Shown here: positions 35,655-46,619 of the stretch, in pieces
Layout: every line of letters begins with the position of its first letter
Position numbering within the stretch: the stretch's first letter is position 1
DNA from: Stenocarpella maydis
Taxonomy: Eukaryota; Ascomycota; Sordariomycetes; Diaporthales; Diaporthaceae
NCBI GenBank assembly: GCA_002270565.1
Contig: NQMI01000071.1
Coordinates: 169,277-233,276, forward strand
Length of the DNA: 64,000 nt
Direction: 5' to 3'
The notes under the pieces: generated by a model
The model's database searches: none
Seen by the model: the letters and a program-made list of their open reading frames with translations, nothing else
Told to the model about the DNA's origin: nothing
Translations under genes and position numbers: made by a program

Positions 35655-37769
35655 ATGTCGACCAACAGCAAGTGGAAGAAAGCCCTGCTTCCTTCCCTTG
35701 GAAACCGTCGCAGAGGCCGTGGACCCCCCAGCCGCGTCCCTGCTTCCAGAACAGGTGCGTCTTGTGCCCAACGTGGGTTTTTCGTGGTTCTGCGTTCGAA
35801 AACGTCTGCTTGTCTAACAAGCCACAAGTCTTCGACATCAGTGCCACGACTTTTATGCGGCAGCGCGCAGGAGAACAGTCTCCTGACCTCGTCAGCGATG
35901 AAGTTGACGAGAGGGTCGTTAGCGTTTTGTTAGAGACTACAGATGAGGCCGAGAGCGAGGGCCAATCTGCCACCACTAGAATGGTACGAACGGGAACATC
36001 TCCACACCCTCTGGGACTGAGAATGCATTCCTGACTCTCACTACGTGTAGACCAGGGGCATCAATCGCAGCCAGACTACGGAAGCGATTCACACAAAGGT
36101 CACTAGGCTTGCGACTCCGCCCCGTGCATCGTCCAAACGCAACACCCAGAGCGTGACCATTGACTTCTCGAACTTACCACCGAAGCGGAGCTCAGATGGG
36201 CTCGTCCGCCCCTTGCCAAAGCTTCGCTCCTCGGCGTTACTTGGTCGAGACACCTGCAGGATTCTGCAGTCACCATCTGTATCCCCCAGCAAGCATCCGG
36301 CTCGACATGGTGGCAAGGGCATGATTCGCAAGAGTGCAAGCCATGCCGACAATACCAAAAACCCGCTGGTAGCTATCCTCACTTCAGTTGATGATCCAAA
36401 TGGAAGAGCCACGGACTCGACTGGACATGCGTCCCTCCCAAAGATATCGCGTTTCAGAAAGAATAAGGTCTTTGCGAAAATTGCAACTGCCCTGTCCGAG
36501 CATTTCAGCAAACACGACGACCACAAAGGGGACAAGGATGGCGACAACGCCGCTGAATCAGTGTCCACGGCTGGCAACGAGGCCACCAAGCCTATACTGC
36601 ACGATCCGCCACAGGATAGGTTGACACTGGCCCAGCTTGCTCTTTCCGATACCGAAGCATCCTCCGCGTCCAATTGCCGATGCTCCAATGACGATAGTAG
36701 TCTAGAAGGCCGCAAAGGCAATGGACCTGCTATAAAAGGCCGGTATGCCCCCTCGACGTCTCAGAAACGGCTCACAATGGTGGAGGGCAGTCCACCCACA
36801 GAGGACCCCTTCTCAGAGGAGTCTCCTGGACGGCACTCAACGGAATTCGAGGCTCGTTTGAAGACTATACAAACATGTGGAGATGCTAGCGGACCCGGCC
36901 CCGTCGCTTCGCCGACTGACCCCTTTCTGACGGAGGCAATCATGGATACCAGCGACAACTCTATCTTGAAGACGCCTCCCATCGGCAGTTCCACACCCAG
37001 GACCCAAGCACAAGCCTTGGTTCCTAGCCAGATCCACACAGAGGATACTCGGGCTGGTCAAGAGGCTCAGACAGAAGTGGACATCGTTTCTCCCATCGGC
37101 GAACCCGCGAGCCCTTCCAAGCGACGCAGGCGTGCTGTCATATGCGACAGTCCAACCAAGGTCAACGCTCCTTCAGTACCAAGGCAAAGGGATGTTGGCT
37201 CCGGCTCTCCGTCAAAGGCTCGTGGAAGTTCTGATCCGACCAGGCTGGGTTCCTTCCCTCCGGGATCCACCCTTCGACATGTGCCACGATCAATGGGTCG
37301 TCTCACCGCACTACCAGATTTAGCAGCATCAGCAGCGGCTCGCCGGAAGTCCCCGAAGGTTGGACGGAAGAAGCACCCGTCACCTAGCAAGCGAGATCTT
37401 GACGTTTATGGAAAGTTCATGGAGGAGAGTGTTGGCCTCGGTGTGTTCAAAGACACGGATGAGTTGGCCATGAGCTTCACCTCTTGTGCGGGAACTAGTA
37501 GCCCTGCTTTGACACCTCGCAACAAGAACAACCTGCTTCGGGGTTCGAGCGATAGCCATTGCGATCTGGGCAAGGGGTTCGCCATGACAGGACCTATCGC
37601 TGGCTTCGGTACGAAGACGCGGAGCCGCATCCCGCAGCCAGTCGGCCAAAGTTCTCGTTCCCGCACGGAGACGGCTTTCGCCCGGGAGTTTGCGCCTGCC
37701 AACCACAGCGACTCTACCACTGAGGATGAGCTACAGTGGAACTCGTCAACCTATCTCGTAGGCCGTTGA
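35655..37769 (+). CDS. Uncharacterised 657-aa disordered protein
   Basis: Three exons, 35655-35754, 35829-35983 and 36051-37769, in frame. Both introns are compact (74 and 67 bp), and the first has a GTCTAAC branch site. The protein starts MSTNSKWKKALLPSLGNRR and is Ser/Pro/Thr-rich and mostly disordered, with basic clusters such as SPSKRRRRAVICDSP and RRKSPKVGRKKHPSPSKRD that look like nuclear localisation signals. Many SP/TP sites suggest proline-directed phosphorylation. A short structured block, DVYGKFMEESVGLGVFKDTD, near the C-terminus is the best candidate for a conserved core. No known domain was recognised. Splicing consistency and length make it a real gene. Function unknown. Confidence 0.82.
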
Positions 37770-38447
37770 CACCATCACCCGTGCAATTGTTATGACAACA
37801 TGCCGGAGGCCTTGTAATTCCCTGTACCAACACCGACCCAAGTTTATTCCGCCGTGCAGAACCCCGACGCAGAAGGGGCTGAGAACGTAATGCTGCAAAC
37901 CGTGATGGCCGAAGAAATGTTATGAGCAGCGTGGCTTTCCAAAGACCTGGCTTGGTTGCTAGGAAGCATGAAAAAAAGCCGATCAATTCGTTCTTCATTT
38001 CCGGGTACGCAGGGTTGTTTCTGGACATTACAGGAGCATGATTCTCCAACATGTGTCCATAGAGTTGCCGGGATAAATTGAGTGGGAGTTATGTGTGGAT
38101 TTTATCAAGTACCTCGAGCACGTCTTGAGAGATACCACAAGGTTCTCGCCCCTCTAGCAGACACGGAAATGAGACGACGTTTTGCGTGACCCTCCACGTG
38201 GCCCCATAGTTTGTATGTGGGCTCCGCTGTTAAAATAGGGATGCGATGATGATTTGATGATATCTTCATTTACGTATCTATCATTATGGTATCGTATCGT
38301 ATCGTATCAGGCACCCGCTCCAACTCCACCTCGGCTAGTTCAAACCATGACAAGGCTCAGGCTGATTGAAACACTTATCGTACAAGTCGATAGGCAATAA
38401 AAAGGCTCAAAACACCACTGTCTCATATTCAACGGTCGGGGTCGAGC
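37770..38447. other. Convergent spacer
   Basis: About 680 bp between the 657-aa gene and the 70-aa gene, whose 3' ends face each other. It contains a short (ATCGT)4 run at about 38291-38310. No gene recognised. Confidence 0.5.
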
Positions 38448-38752
38448 CTAGTAGCGGTGACTTCCGCGACCATCAGTACCGTGCATGCGGCGAGTGCCAG
38501 CAGCCTAGTAAACATGCGATGTCAGTGGGTTGTCGCACGGGAGAAGAGGAATAGATGTGTGTTTTGGGACGCAGATAAAGAGGCGAGAGACGGTACCTTG
38601 ACGGCGGGGTTCCTGGTCAGAGTGCCCTTGAGCTTCTTGAGGCCGCCGGCGATCTTGTCGCCCAGGGTGGCGTGGCGCTTCTGGTGGTGCACCTTCCTGC
38701 GGAAGAGGCCGCGGCGCTGGGTGGTGGTGTGGGAGGCGTACTTGCGGGCCAT
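38448..38752 (-). CDS. Conserved small basic protein, 70 aa
   Basis: Two exons, 38752-38597 and 38504-38448, 70 aa in frame. The 92-bp intron has GTACCG and CTAG ends. The protein begins MARKYASHTTTQRRGLF and continues RRKVHHQKRHATLGDKIAGG, a Leu/Lys helix and a C-terminal AAGTRRMHGTDGRGSHRY. I recognise this pattern from small basic proteins present across filamentous ascomycetes, but I know no assigned function. It has a net positive charge and no membrane segment or signal peptide, which suits nucleic-acid or ribosome contact (inference). The C-terminal exon codes for only 18 residues and is easily missed by ORF scans, but it is strongly family-like. Confidence 0.8.
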
Positions 38753-41744
38753 CTTGTCGTTGGTGTTTTCGTTCGAGGTGGAGGGGCTTGTGGTTTTGAT
38801 TGTTGGGCTGAATGAGGTGTAGACTTCTGACGTAGGAATCCTTGCTGGACCTGATTGTCTCCTCTGGCGGATGGTGTGCTTGTGGTTGATGAGCATTGGG
38901 ATGTGGAGTGCTGGGGGGGGGGTCAGAAGGCTGGTCTGTGGGGAAGTCAGGGCAATATTTTATATACCTGGCTCGCCTGATACTGTTGTGTTGACCTGTG
39001 TCTTAGCTGACCGGCCTGCTTTCCAAGGGCCCTTTCATCATCGGTCACGAAGGTGTGTTTGCCATGGCGCAGTGATGTCAGCGCCGTAGATCTGGCCTGG
39101 GCCCCAAGATCAGCAACTCTTCTCGCAACAACGTGAACAAGGGATCATCTGTGACACATTTCCCACTGGCAGGTTAAGCCCATTCCGGACTGCGGTTATG
39201 GTCCAGGTTGGGAAGCAGGTTTTCCGGTTGTGGACTGTCCGCCGGCCACCTGGAGAGCGGCCCTGTGGCTTGCGACGTCATAGGCGCGGTGCGCTGTCGG
39301 CCGTGTGTAATACATGATTGGTCGGATATGCAGGTTAAGGTGGGTCCTCTGGGACCCTGAATCTCGCGGCTGGGCCGTTGACATCTGGAATGCCCCCCGG
39401 GGCGCAAGAGGGTGTGGCTGTTGATGTCACCTTTTCGAGCCGGGTCCTGCTGTTCCCTGTTCGAGACGCATGCTGATGCACACCATTTCCTCTTGCAGAG
39501 CTGCGGACGCATCGAGGGGATCGGTTGCGCGTGGCTTGATGGCTGGTCTGCTGGTCCGGCATCCCGTCGCGAATGATGTCGTCGCTCTGCTGGAAGACCA
39601 AGGGATCGGCATGCACGCGCATCAGCACATCGTTGCACCGCAGCGCCGGACAGTCTGATGGTCAGTCCATCTGGTGGTCCGTCCATCAGGATGGCCGAGT
39701 GACAAGAAGCGTGTCAGCCGTCCCAGCCGTCCCAGCCGTCCCAGCCGTCCTGCGGGACCATGACGGAACGAGGGCTCCGGCGTGACTGCGACTGTGCTCT
39801 GGCGGTCGGGAGAGCAACAGCTAGATGCCGGCCACCTCGGCCTGGCCCGGCTGGCCACGACATCTTGTCGTTCGGTGCTCGGCCAAGCTCGACACAAAGC
39901 GTCACCAGCGACAGCTCTCGCAAGTACTGGTCTCTCGGGGCCAGGTTAGAGTAGGTGCACCGAGAACTTGCGGTCCAGACCTTGGCTTAATCGGCCGTCA
40001 AAGACATTCCCAGAACCCACAGTTTCCCACACCCGGATCTTCAACTGCAGCATCGGGTGTACTGGTTGCCCAGTGGGGTTTTATAAGGCTGACGGACCTC
40101 ATGCAACGAGACCGCCGGGCTGGGTTACATAGGTAGACAAAGTCCCGCTCGGAACAGCCCCACCTCCACGTTGCGAGGGTTCCACTGAGTGGTTGACAGG
40201 GGCCGTTGACATGTGGACAGCAGCGTGGTGCCCCTGAGTCCCCCTTCGAGCGACATGACAGCCGTGCCTGGGATCCGCCTTTTGATGTTGCCCAAGTCAA
40301 TCTGGGACGCAATTTGTCTCGAGACATTCTGTCGAGATGCCTTCCCCGCGTCGAATCTGGCGGACGCATGACTGTAGCCCCTTATTATGTACAGGGACCC
40401 AAAGCACGGGCGTGGAACTGGCTCGTGCCTATGCTCAGCTCTGTCTGATTCAGCTCGTCGAATGCATTCATCGTCGGCCAGTCCCAAGTTAATTATACAA
40501 TGTTCGCGCCAGAACACCCTGGCAGGTCTACATAGAAAGCGAATGCTGGCACAGTGCACCTGATGTCATGGTATTCCCCCAACCCATGAGACCACGTACG
40601 CAGACACCTAGACGTCACGTGTATCATCGTTCCACACAGACCCAGCGTATCGGTGACGCTTGGGGCACTCACAGCAGCGACGATCTCGAACCATAATCGT
40701 GCCCTGTTCGACTTGTCAGACGAGGCAGACAGGGCCATACAGGACTCAAGCCTCTGCGATCATACCACGAGGCCCGTGAAGTTGCCGTCCAACTCTGCGA
40801 CAGCCCTGCCACGTCACTTGGCCCCGGGCCCGGCATTCGAAGAGGAGGCTGCCGCATCGTAATTGTAATTGCCTCGTTACTACAAAGCCTATATTTCCGA
40901 GCTGAAAAAAAAAAAAAACGGTTTGGCTAATTATTAGCGGCTCCACGGCGAGCTGTTTCCCACCGCGTTCCCGGCAGAGCAATGGTGCGAAACTATATCT
41001 CTAACACATGGGGCCCTCGTTGGTCAGGAAATGATAACCTCAGTCGCTGAAGAAAAGAAGAAAAGAAAAGAAGAAGAAGAAGAAGAAAAGCCCAGCTCCG
41101 CGGTTCCGAGTGTAAGTATTCCGCGGTCGCGAAGCCGAATGCCTGACCTGACTCGTCCCGAGTCGGGGCCCTATACTAACAAGCCCAACCTGGCAGTTGT
41201 GGAGCTGCCATGCCGCACATCAGACAAATGATCAAGGTCGGCGGGGCCAGACATTTGTATAGATGTTGCAGCCATGCTCGTAATGACCGCCTGCTCGTCC
41301 ACGCCAGGTCGAGCCTTGCAGGAGGGAAAGCTAAAAAGACAAGTGATGATCCTTCATATCTGGCCTTGGACCTCCTTACTTAGGTAGCTAGAGTATGCGG
41401 TACAGGCCTGGGATCTCAGCGGTGTATGCAGCGCGGTGGATACGGAGCGCCCGCTGGGACAACGCAACAGCGATGCCCCTTGGTATTGTGCAGGCTCGGT
41501 TAGATGTCAGGGAGAGTCATGAACCATACACCTGGATACACGCGTCTACGGGGCCCTAGGCTCCGTCAATTCTTTCCCCCTATCTCCAAGGCGTGACTTG
41601 ATTCCCGCAACATACCAGACATCGGGACATGTGTTGAGAGAAGGAGAGGAGGACCGGGCCGAATTCACGTCCGTCATACTGACAGCAGCACAGAACTCGG
41701 AGCCGTCCCCGATGTCCTCCAGCTGGATTGAGTGAGAAAAGAAA
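38753..41744. other. Three-kilobase intergenic stretch, no gene recognised
   Basis: Starts with the promoter of the 70-aa gene and ends with that of the PTH11-like gene. It contains a 9-bp tandem repeat (39718-39753), a poly-A run (about 40905-40918) and an A/G-rich AAGAAG run (about 41047-41090). Overlapping short frames on both strands lack motifs. Confidence 0.4.
39718..39753. repeat. 9-bp tandem repeat (GTCCCAGCC)
   Basis: About four near-exact copies of GTCCCAGCC in intergenic DNA, the last ending in a GTCCTGC variant. Confidence 0.85.
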
Positions 41745-43504
41745 ATGGCCGACACAGCTCCGAATCTTGCCGAAACCATGTCGGCGAACATGGAAGACAC
41801 CATGCAGGAGGCGGCTCAGGCACAGTCGTTCACGCACGATGGGTTCATATTCCTCGGGATCGGCATTGCCATCACCCTTCTGCGGACGTACGCCAGGTGG
41901 GATATGGTTGGGTTCAAGAGATTCCAAGCTGACGATTATCTGGTGTGGCTTGCGCTTGTGAGTGGTTGCCGAGCGACAACATCAGGTGCTGGATTATGTA
42001 CTTGGAGTACTGTCACTAACCGGAGCGCTCCCTCTCTTGAAAAGGTCTTGTACGGTGGCGAGACGGCCACCAATTATTTTTTCGTCCAGACTAGCCATGG
42101 GCTTGCCAACAATGACATGACGGTCGAGGAGAGAGCAGCCCTGGACCCCAACAGCTCAGAGTACTACATGAGGTGAGTCTGCTAGGAAGACTCTGCCCTC
42201 CGAGCAAACGGCAGATATTGAGAGACGACGACAGAGAAACAGGTTCAAAGGCAAATTTTGCTGGCTGGCCGCAATACGCATTGCTCATGTGGTCTTTGAA
42301 GGCGGCCATGTGCGTCTACTACCTGCGTCTGATGGTGAGATCCTGCTGCATGCGTGTAAGGCCACACGGCAGAGGACGGCGTGCTGACATCCCTCCAGGA
42401 GAGATCAACATATCGCAACAGGATACTCGTCGGCTTTGGGATGATCTTTGCAACCTTTGTCATTGTCATAGTCGTCATCTTCGTCTCCTGCACCCCAATC
42501 ACTAAATGGTGGCAGATGAATCCAGATCCCGGGCGTGAGTGAGCCAGAGGCGGACAGCTCTGACTGATCTTGGAGAACCTGAGCGACTGACTGACGAGAT
42601 ATTTGTATACCTGCAGCCCTCTGCTATTCGGTGTCCTCCCCTGCGGTCCTCTGGACTTTTTTGGCATGCAATATCATCACAGACCTCTACATAATCTGGC
42701 TCCCGATGCCGATGCTCTTCAAGTCGACGCTGCCCATGCCAACAAAGATAGCGCTGGCGACTCTCTTTGGCTGCGGCATATTCGTCACCATCGCAGGTAT
42801 ACTGCGGGTAGCGTATATTGTCTTTGTATGTTACCACCACGCCCTTGGTCTCTCGCGGAGGAGCAGCATGACTAACACGGTGGTTCTAGTCTCCCCGGGA
42901 CCTCCGCCACATTAGTTTCTGGGCTGTACGCGAGACATTTGTCGGTATCGTGACGACAAACTTGCCATGCATCTTCGTGCTGGCGAGGCGGTGGCTGTCG
43001 CCCTTCTTCAGCTTCCTCCGGTCAGGCAACTTCAGCAGCAGCGGCAAGTCCAAGCTGTCGAAGCCGTCGAGGCTTTCGCGGCCAAGGGGCGTCTGGGCAG
43101 GTCAGAGCCAGGCGGCGCACACGACGCACAGGTCCCCGACGGCGACGGCGACGGCGACGGCGGGGGGGCGGGACTTCCAGATGGAGGGGATGGGCACGTT
43201 CGCCATGGCCGAGAGGAGCAGCAGCCAGGAGCGCATAGTGCAGAAGCCCCCGGAGAGCGACGAGGGCGGCTTCGGCTCCAAGCTGGGCCGCAAGGTCTCC
43301 CTGAAGAGGATCAGGGGCCGCCGGGAACCCAGATCGCCGGAGGATAACTTGGTCGAGCACGAGGGCATACAAAAGGTGGTCGACATCACGATCGTGGAGG
43401 AGCACATGCCCGCGACGACGGATGAGATTTCCGACGAGGAGGCCGGCCGCACCACCAAGTCGTTTGATTTCCCCGAGCCTCGCGAAGTGTATGAGAAGCG
43501 ATGA
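41745..43504 (+). CDS. PTH11-like rhodopsin-domain integral membrane protein
   Basis: Six exons, 41745-41957, 42045-42172, 42235-42334, 42399-42534, 42617-42825 and 42890-43504, 466 aa in frame. Family hallmarks are RTYARWDMVGFKRFQADDYL (TM1-TM2), GSKANFAGWPQYALLMWSLK (the LK..FY.R block, here LKAAMCVYYLRL), FVIVIVVIFVSCTP, KWWQMNPDPGPLCYS, and ITDLYIIWLPMPMLF near TM6. SPRDLRHISFWAVRETFVGI lies at TM7. No CFEM domain is present. Such proteins are seven-TM GPCR-like sensors of the plasma membrane, with roles in surface sensing in some plant-associated fungi. The cytosolic C-terminal 170 residues are Ser/Thr/Arg-rich and suited to regulation. The gene is isolated from other receptors. Exon phases agree at all five junctions, so the model is solid. 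Confidence 0.9.
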
Positions 43505-43837
43505 AGGGCTTTTTCCTGCTGTGCGTTTTGAAGCCTCGGGGTCTCATAGACACAGGCTGGCTGTAGTTTCCATGATGCCCAAACGAGGGCTTATTTTTCA
43601 ACAACTTGTTCCATGCTTATACTTGTGTCGACGCGGGCCTGCAGAAGCAGAGAGTGCTGTGTCACGATGGATCAGAACACGAGAATTGTTTCCTTGCTTG
43701 CATAGCTGGGGCACAGATGCCTGCTTCGCGGGTCAGTCCCAATTGGCGTAGGAACCTGACGCCCCGGGTCTCAGACCCAAGAGGTAAATGGCAGGGATGA
43801 GGATACTAAGTAGATGGCAGACAGGCTTCGCACCGGC
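43505..43837. other. Convergent spacer
   Basis: 333 bp between the receptor and phosphatase 3' ends. Nothing recognised beyond probable 3' UTRs. Confidence 0.5.
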
Positions 43838-44877
43838 TCACGGCGCTTCGTTCAAGTTCTTCTTGATGGCCACCATGTCCAACTCCGAAAAGCCCAGCAC
43901 CTTGGTCGCATACCCTTCAAAGCCGCCAAACTCCCTTCCGACGGCCTCGACGAACGCATCCCAGCAGGCGCCCTTCAGGCTGACTAGGTTGAGGAAACCG
44001 GGAACCTCGTCGAAGGATACCGGGCCGCCATCGTCTTCAGCACTGCGGCTATACTTCCTGGCGAACGCGAGGAGGTGCTCACGCGCCACCTCGGTGCCGA
44101 TGCGCGACAGCAGGAAGTCGGTCCGCACCGTCTCCGCGCCGTACCCGGCCAGGCTTTCGAGGAGTCCTGCTAGCACGCCAGTGCGATCTCTCCCGGCTGT
44201 ACCAGACACAGCGACACCATCATTGTCAACAGAAGAGACCCGGCACCCCGACATGTCGTTCCGGGGCAGATGGGGCAGGGCTGGCCCGACCGAAGCGCAC
44301 ACAAGAGATCATCACACTCACCTGCGCAGTGAAACAGGATCGCATCATGGGGCCTGTCCCGCACGCTGGCCAGGACCTCCCGGATGCTCCCACTGTACCT
44401 GTTCAGCACATCCATGTACATTCCCACGTACCCCGCCTCCCCCTCGCCCTCGACGAACGGACCCAGGTCCAGCATTGGGCTGTCCTCGGCCACGGCCCCG
44501 GTGCCGAGCCAGACGCCCTCGACGCCCTCGACCACCGGGTCCGGAGAGCGCTCGCGCTCCTCGCGAGATCTCAGGTCGAAGACACGCCGTACGCGGAGGG
44601 TGTCCCGCAGTACAGCCTGGCCATCGGAAGAGCGGGCCAGGGCCTCGAGGCCGCCGGTGCGGAATATGAAGCCCGGCCTGATCCTGCCGGTGGCGCCGGA
44701 TGCTGCCCGTGGGGCCGCTCCCTCGTCGGGAGGTGGGAGGAGGCCGAGGTCTCGCGTGTTGAAGGTGCCTGGGAGGACGACGAAGGGCGGGGTCTGGAGG
44801 GCCGACAGGAGCACCCCGGCCGGTATCGCGTCCCGGACGTCTGTGTCGGCCAGGTCCCGGAGGGCGGCGGCGGCCAT
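43838..44877 (-). CDS. Protein-tyrosine-phosphatase family protein (Y_phosphatase3)
   Basis: Two exons, 44877-44322 and 44196-43838, 304 aa in frame. The 125-bp intron interrupts the active-site P-loop: exon 1 ends in FHCA and exon 2 starts with GRDRTGVLAG, giving HCAAGRDRTG (HCX5R, Cys184, Arg190). The N-terminal half has the family block PGTFNTRDLGLLP, then RPGFIFRTGGLEALA and RRVFDLRSREERERSPDP. The C-terminus contains GGFEGYATKVLGFSELDM, the usual closing helix pair. These enzymes dephosphorylate phosphotyrosine or phosphoinositides. The substrate here is unknown. The start is the ATG before AAAALRDLADTD. Upstream in-frame sequence is low complexity. Confidence 0.9.
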
Positions 44878-45463
44878 GACGTGCGCTAGTCGTCTCTGTT
44901 GTTGTTTGTGTGGCGTGGGTTTAAGTGGGGCCTGGCCGTCTTGCGTGTGCAGCGGGAAGGGGTTACACCACGCATACATCACGAAGTCGCTGGCCGTGCT
45001 CTGGCTTACTCCCTCCTGTCTGGCACGGCTGCCAGTCAGCTTCCTGCATTGCTGGGACAAATGGGATGCTGGAGGGGGAGGGGGAGGTGTCAGCAACAGC
45101 CTGGCAGGGCTGGGCTGGGCTGGGCTGGGCTGGGCTGGGCGGGCTAAAGTGGCCCGGCTTACTGCCCCTGCTATTGATAGGGCCTTACGACCAGCCTGCA
45201 TGCATATATGGTGGTGGTTGGCCGTGTCGGGCTTCTTATCCCAACCTCACCTCTCGTCTCCAGCATGTCATCCCGGCCCTCCTCCTCCATCGCGGTGCCA
45301 TACGTCGTGCTTTCACGTCACGCCATGTGCGCGTGGGGGGCCAACGACTTCAACGCCTCGCAGTTTCATTCTCGAGCATCATGTCCTCTAGCAGTCTATT
45401 GTCGCCAGGCCCGGTCCATCACACAACATCAGGCGCTGATCCGCCCGTCCGGGAGCAGCGCTC
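44878..45463. other. Phosphatase upstream region with GGGCT repeat
   Basis: About 590 bp between the phosphatase start and the stop of the alcohol dehydrogenase (both on the minus strand). It should contain the phosphatase promoter and includes the GGGCT tandem repeat annotated separately. No other gene recognised. Confidence 0.5.
45104..45142. repeat. 5-bp tandem repeat (GGGCT)
   Basis: About seven head-to-tail copies of GGGCT in the upstream region of the phosphatase gene, within about 250 bp of its start codon. No function can be inferred from sequence alone. Confidence 0.85.
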
Positions 45464-46619
45464 TCAGTGCTTGCCATAGTTGTCGTTGACCAGCACGTAC
45501 CTGTACCTCGCCTTGCCCTCCTCCATGTCGACGACGACCTGATTGGCCTCCTTGAGTGGCCTGGCCTGGACCCACGGCTTGATCTTCTTTTCTACCGCGA
45601 GCTGCAGCATCTCTGGGATCTCGTCGGTCGGGCTGCCAACGCCGCTACCACCAATCTTGATGCCGTTGGCGAGGAGCGTGAAGGCGTTGACGGGCGGGAG
45701 GCTGCCGCCGTCAGGAGCGCCGACCTGGATCAGCGTGCCCCTCGTCTTGAGGAGGCCCAGGTACTCGGTCAGGGGCATGTCGGCGCTCGAGACGGTCGAG
45801 ATGACAAGGTCGAGAGTGCGCCTGTGCTTGGTCTCCCAGCCCTTGTCTTCTGCCGTGGCGATGTACTCGTCGGCACCGAGCTTCAGCACGTCGTCCCTCT
45901 TGTTCGCCCTGCGGCTGATGCCCACGACCCTGTCAGCACCCAGCGCCTTGGCGAACAGCACCGCAAAGTGGCCCAGCCCGCCCACGCCCACCACGCCCAC
46001 TGTCTTTCCCGGCCCACAGCCGTTCTTCTTGAGCGGACTGTACACCGTCACGCCTCCGCACAGCATCGGTGCTGCGTCTGCACTGTCGAGGCCCTCGGGG
46101 ATTGGGACCACGAAGTGCCCGTTGGTCCTGTTGTAGTCGGCATAGCCGCCGTACGACTTGCCTTCATCGTTGGGGTACACCGAGCCGTAGGTGGAGATCA
46201 TCTCATTGGCGCAATAGTTCTCGCTGTGGCTGCTGCAGTCGGGGCAGTCGGGCTTCAGGCACGAGCGGGCCTGGGCGCCCACGCCCACGCGGTCGCCGGG
46301 CTTGATGTGCGAGACATTCTTGCCTACTCGGACAGCAGTGCCGACGATCTCGTGACCAACAACGCAAGCTATGGGAGAAAGGTGTCAGCAGAGGGCCACG
46401 GTACTGGACGGCGAGGTCGGATATCAGCTCACGATAGGGAGTTGGCCCCCAGCCGGACTTGAGCGTGTGCAGGTCGGAGCCGCAGACACCACAGTGGGAA
46501 ATCTCAATGTCCACGTCGTCCTCAGTCCACTTCTTTGGCTCGAATGCACCCCATTCCATCTTGCCCTTGGCCGACTCCTCGTCCTTGCCAAGCCATCCTT
46601 CAAATTTGGGCGCGGCCAT
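45464..46619 (-). CDS. NADP-type zinc alcohol dehydrogenase (ADH6/cinnamyl alcohol dehydrogenase family)
   Basis: Two exons, 46619-46433 and 46368-45464, 363 aa in frame. Medium-chain dehydrogenase/reductase with the catalytic zinc region HCGVCGSDLHTLKSG (Cys43/Cys46) and the GHE motif at residues 67-69 (PCVVGHEIVGTAVRVG). A structural-zinc cluster follows (ARSCLKPDCPDCSSHSENYC). The Rossmann motif is GVVGVGGLGHFAVLFAKALG. The ISRRANKRDD that follows its beta-alpha-beta unit, with Ser-Arg-Arg, points to NADP(H). The family reduces aldehydes to alcohols in the cytosol. Intron 64 bp with a GCTGAC branch site. The gene reads in the same direction as the phosphatase, 586 bp away, with no sign of co-transcription. 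Confidence 0.93.

Noticed and set aside
43788..44669. 293-aa plus-strand frame opposite the phosphatase
   Set aside because: Overlaps both phosphatase exons and the intron. Pro/Arg/Ser-rich with no motif.
45467..46462. 331-aa plus-strand frame opposite the alcohol dehydrogenase
   Set aside because: Shadow of a real gene with zinc and nucleotide motifs on the minus strand.
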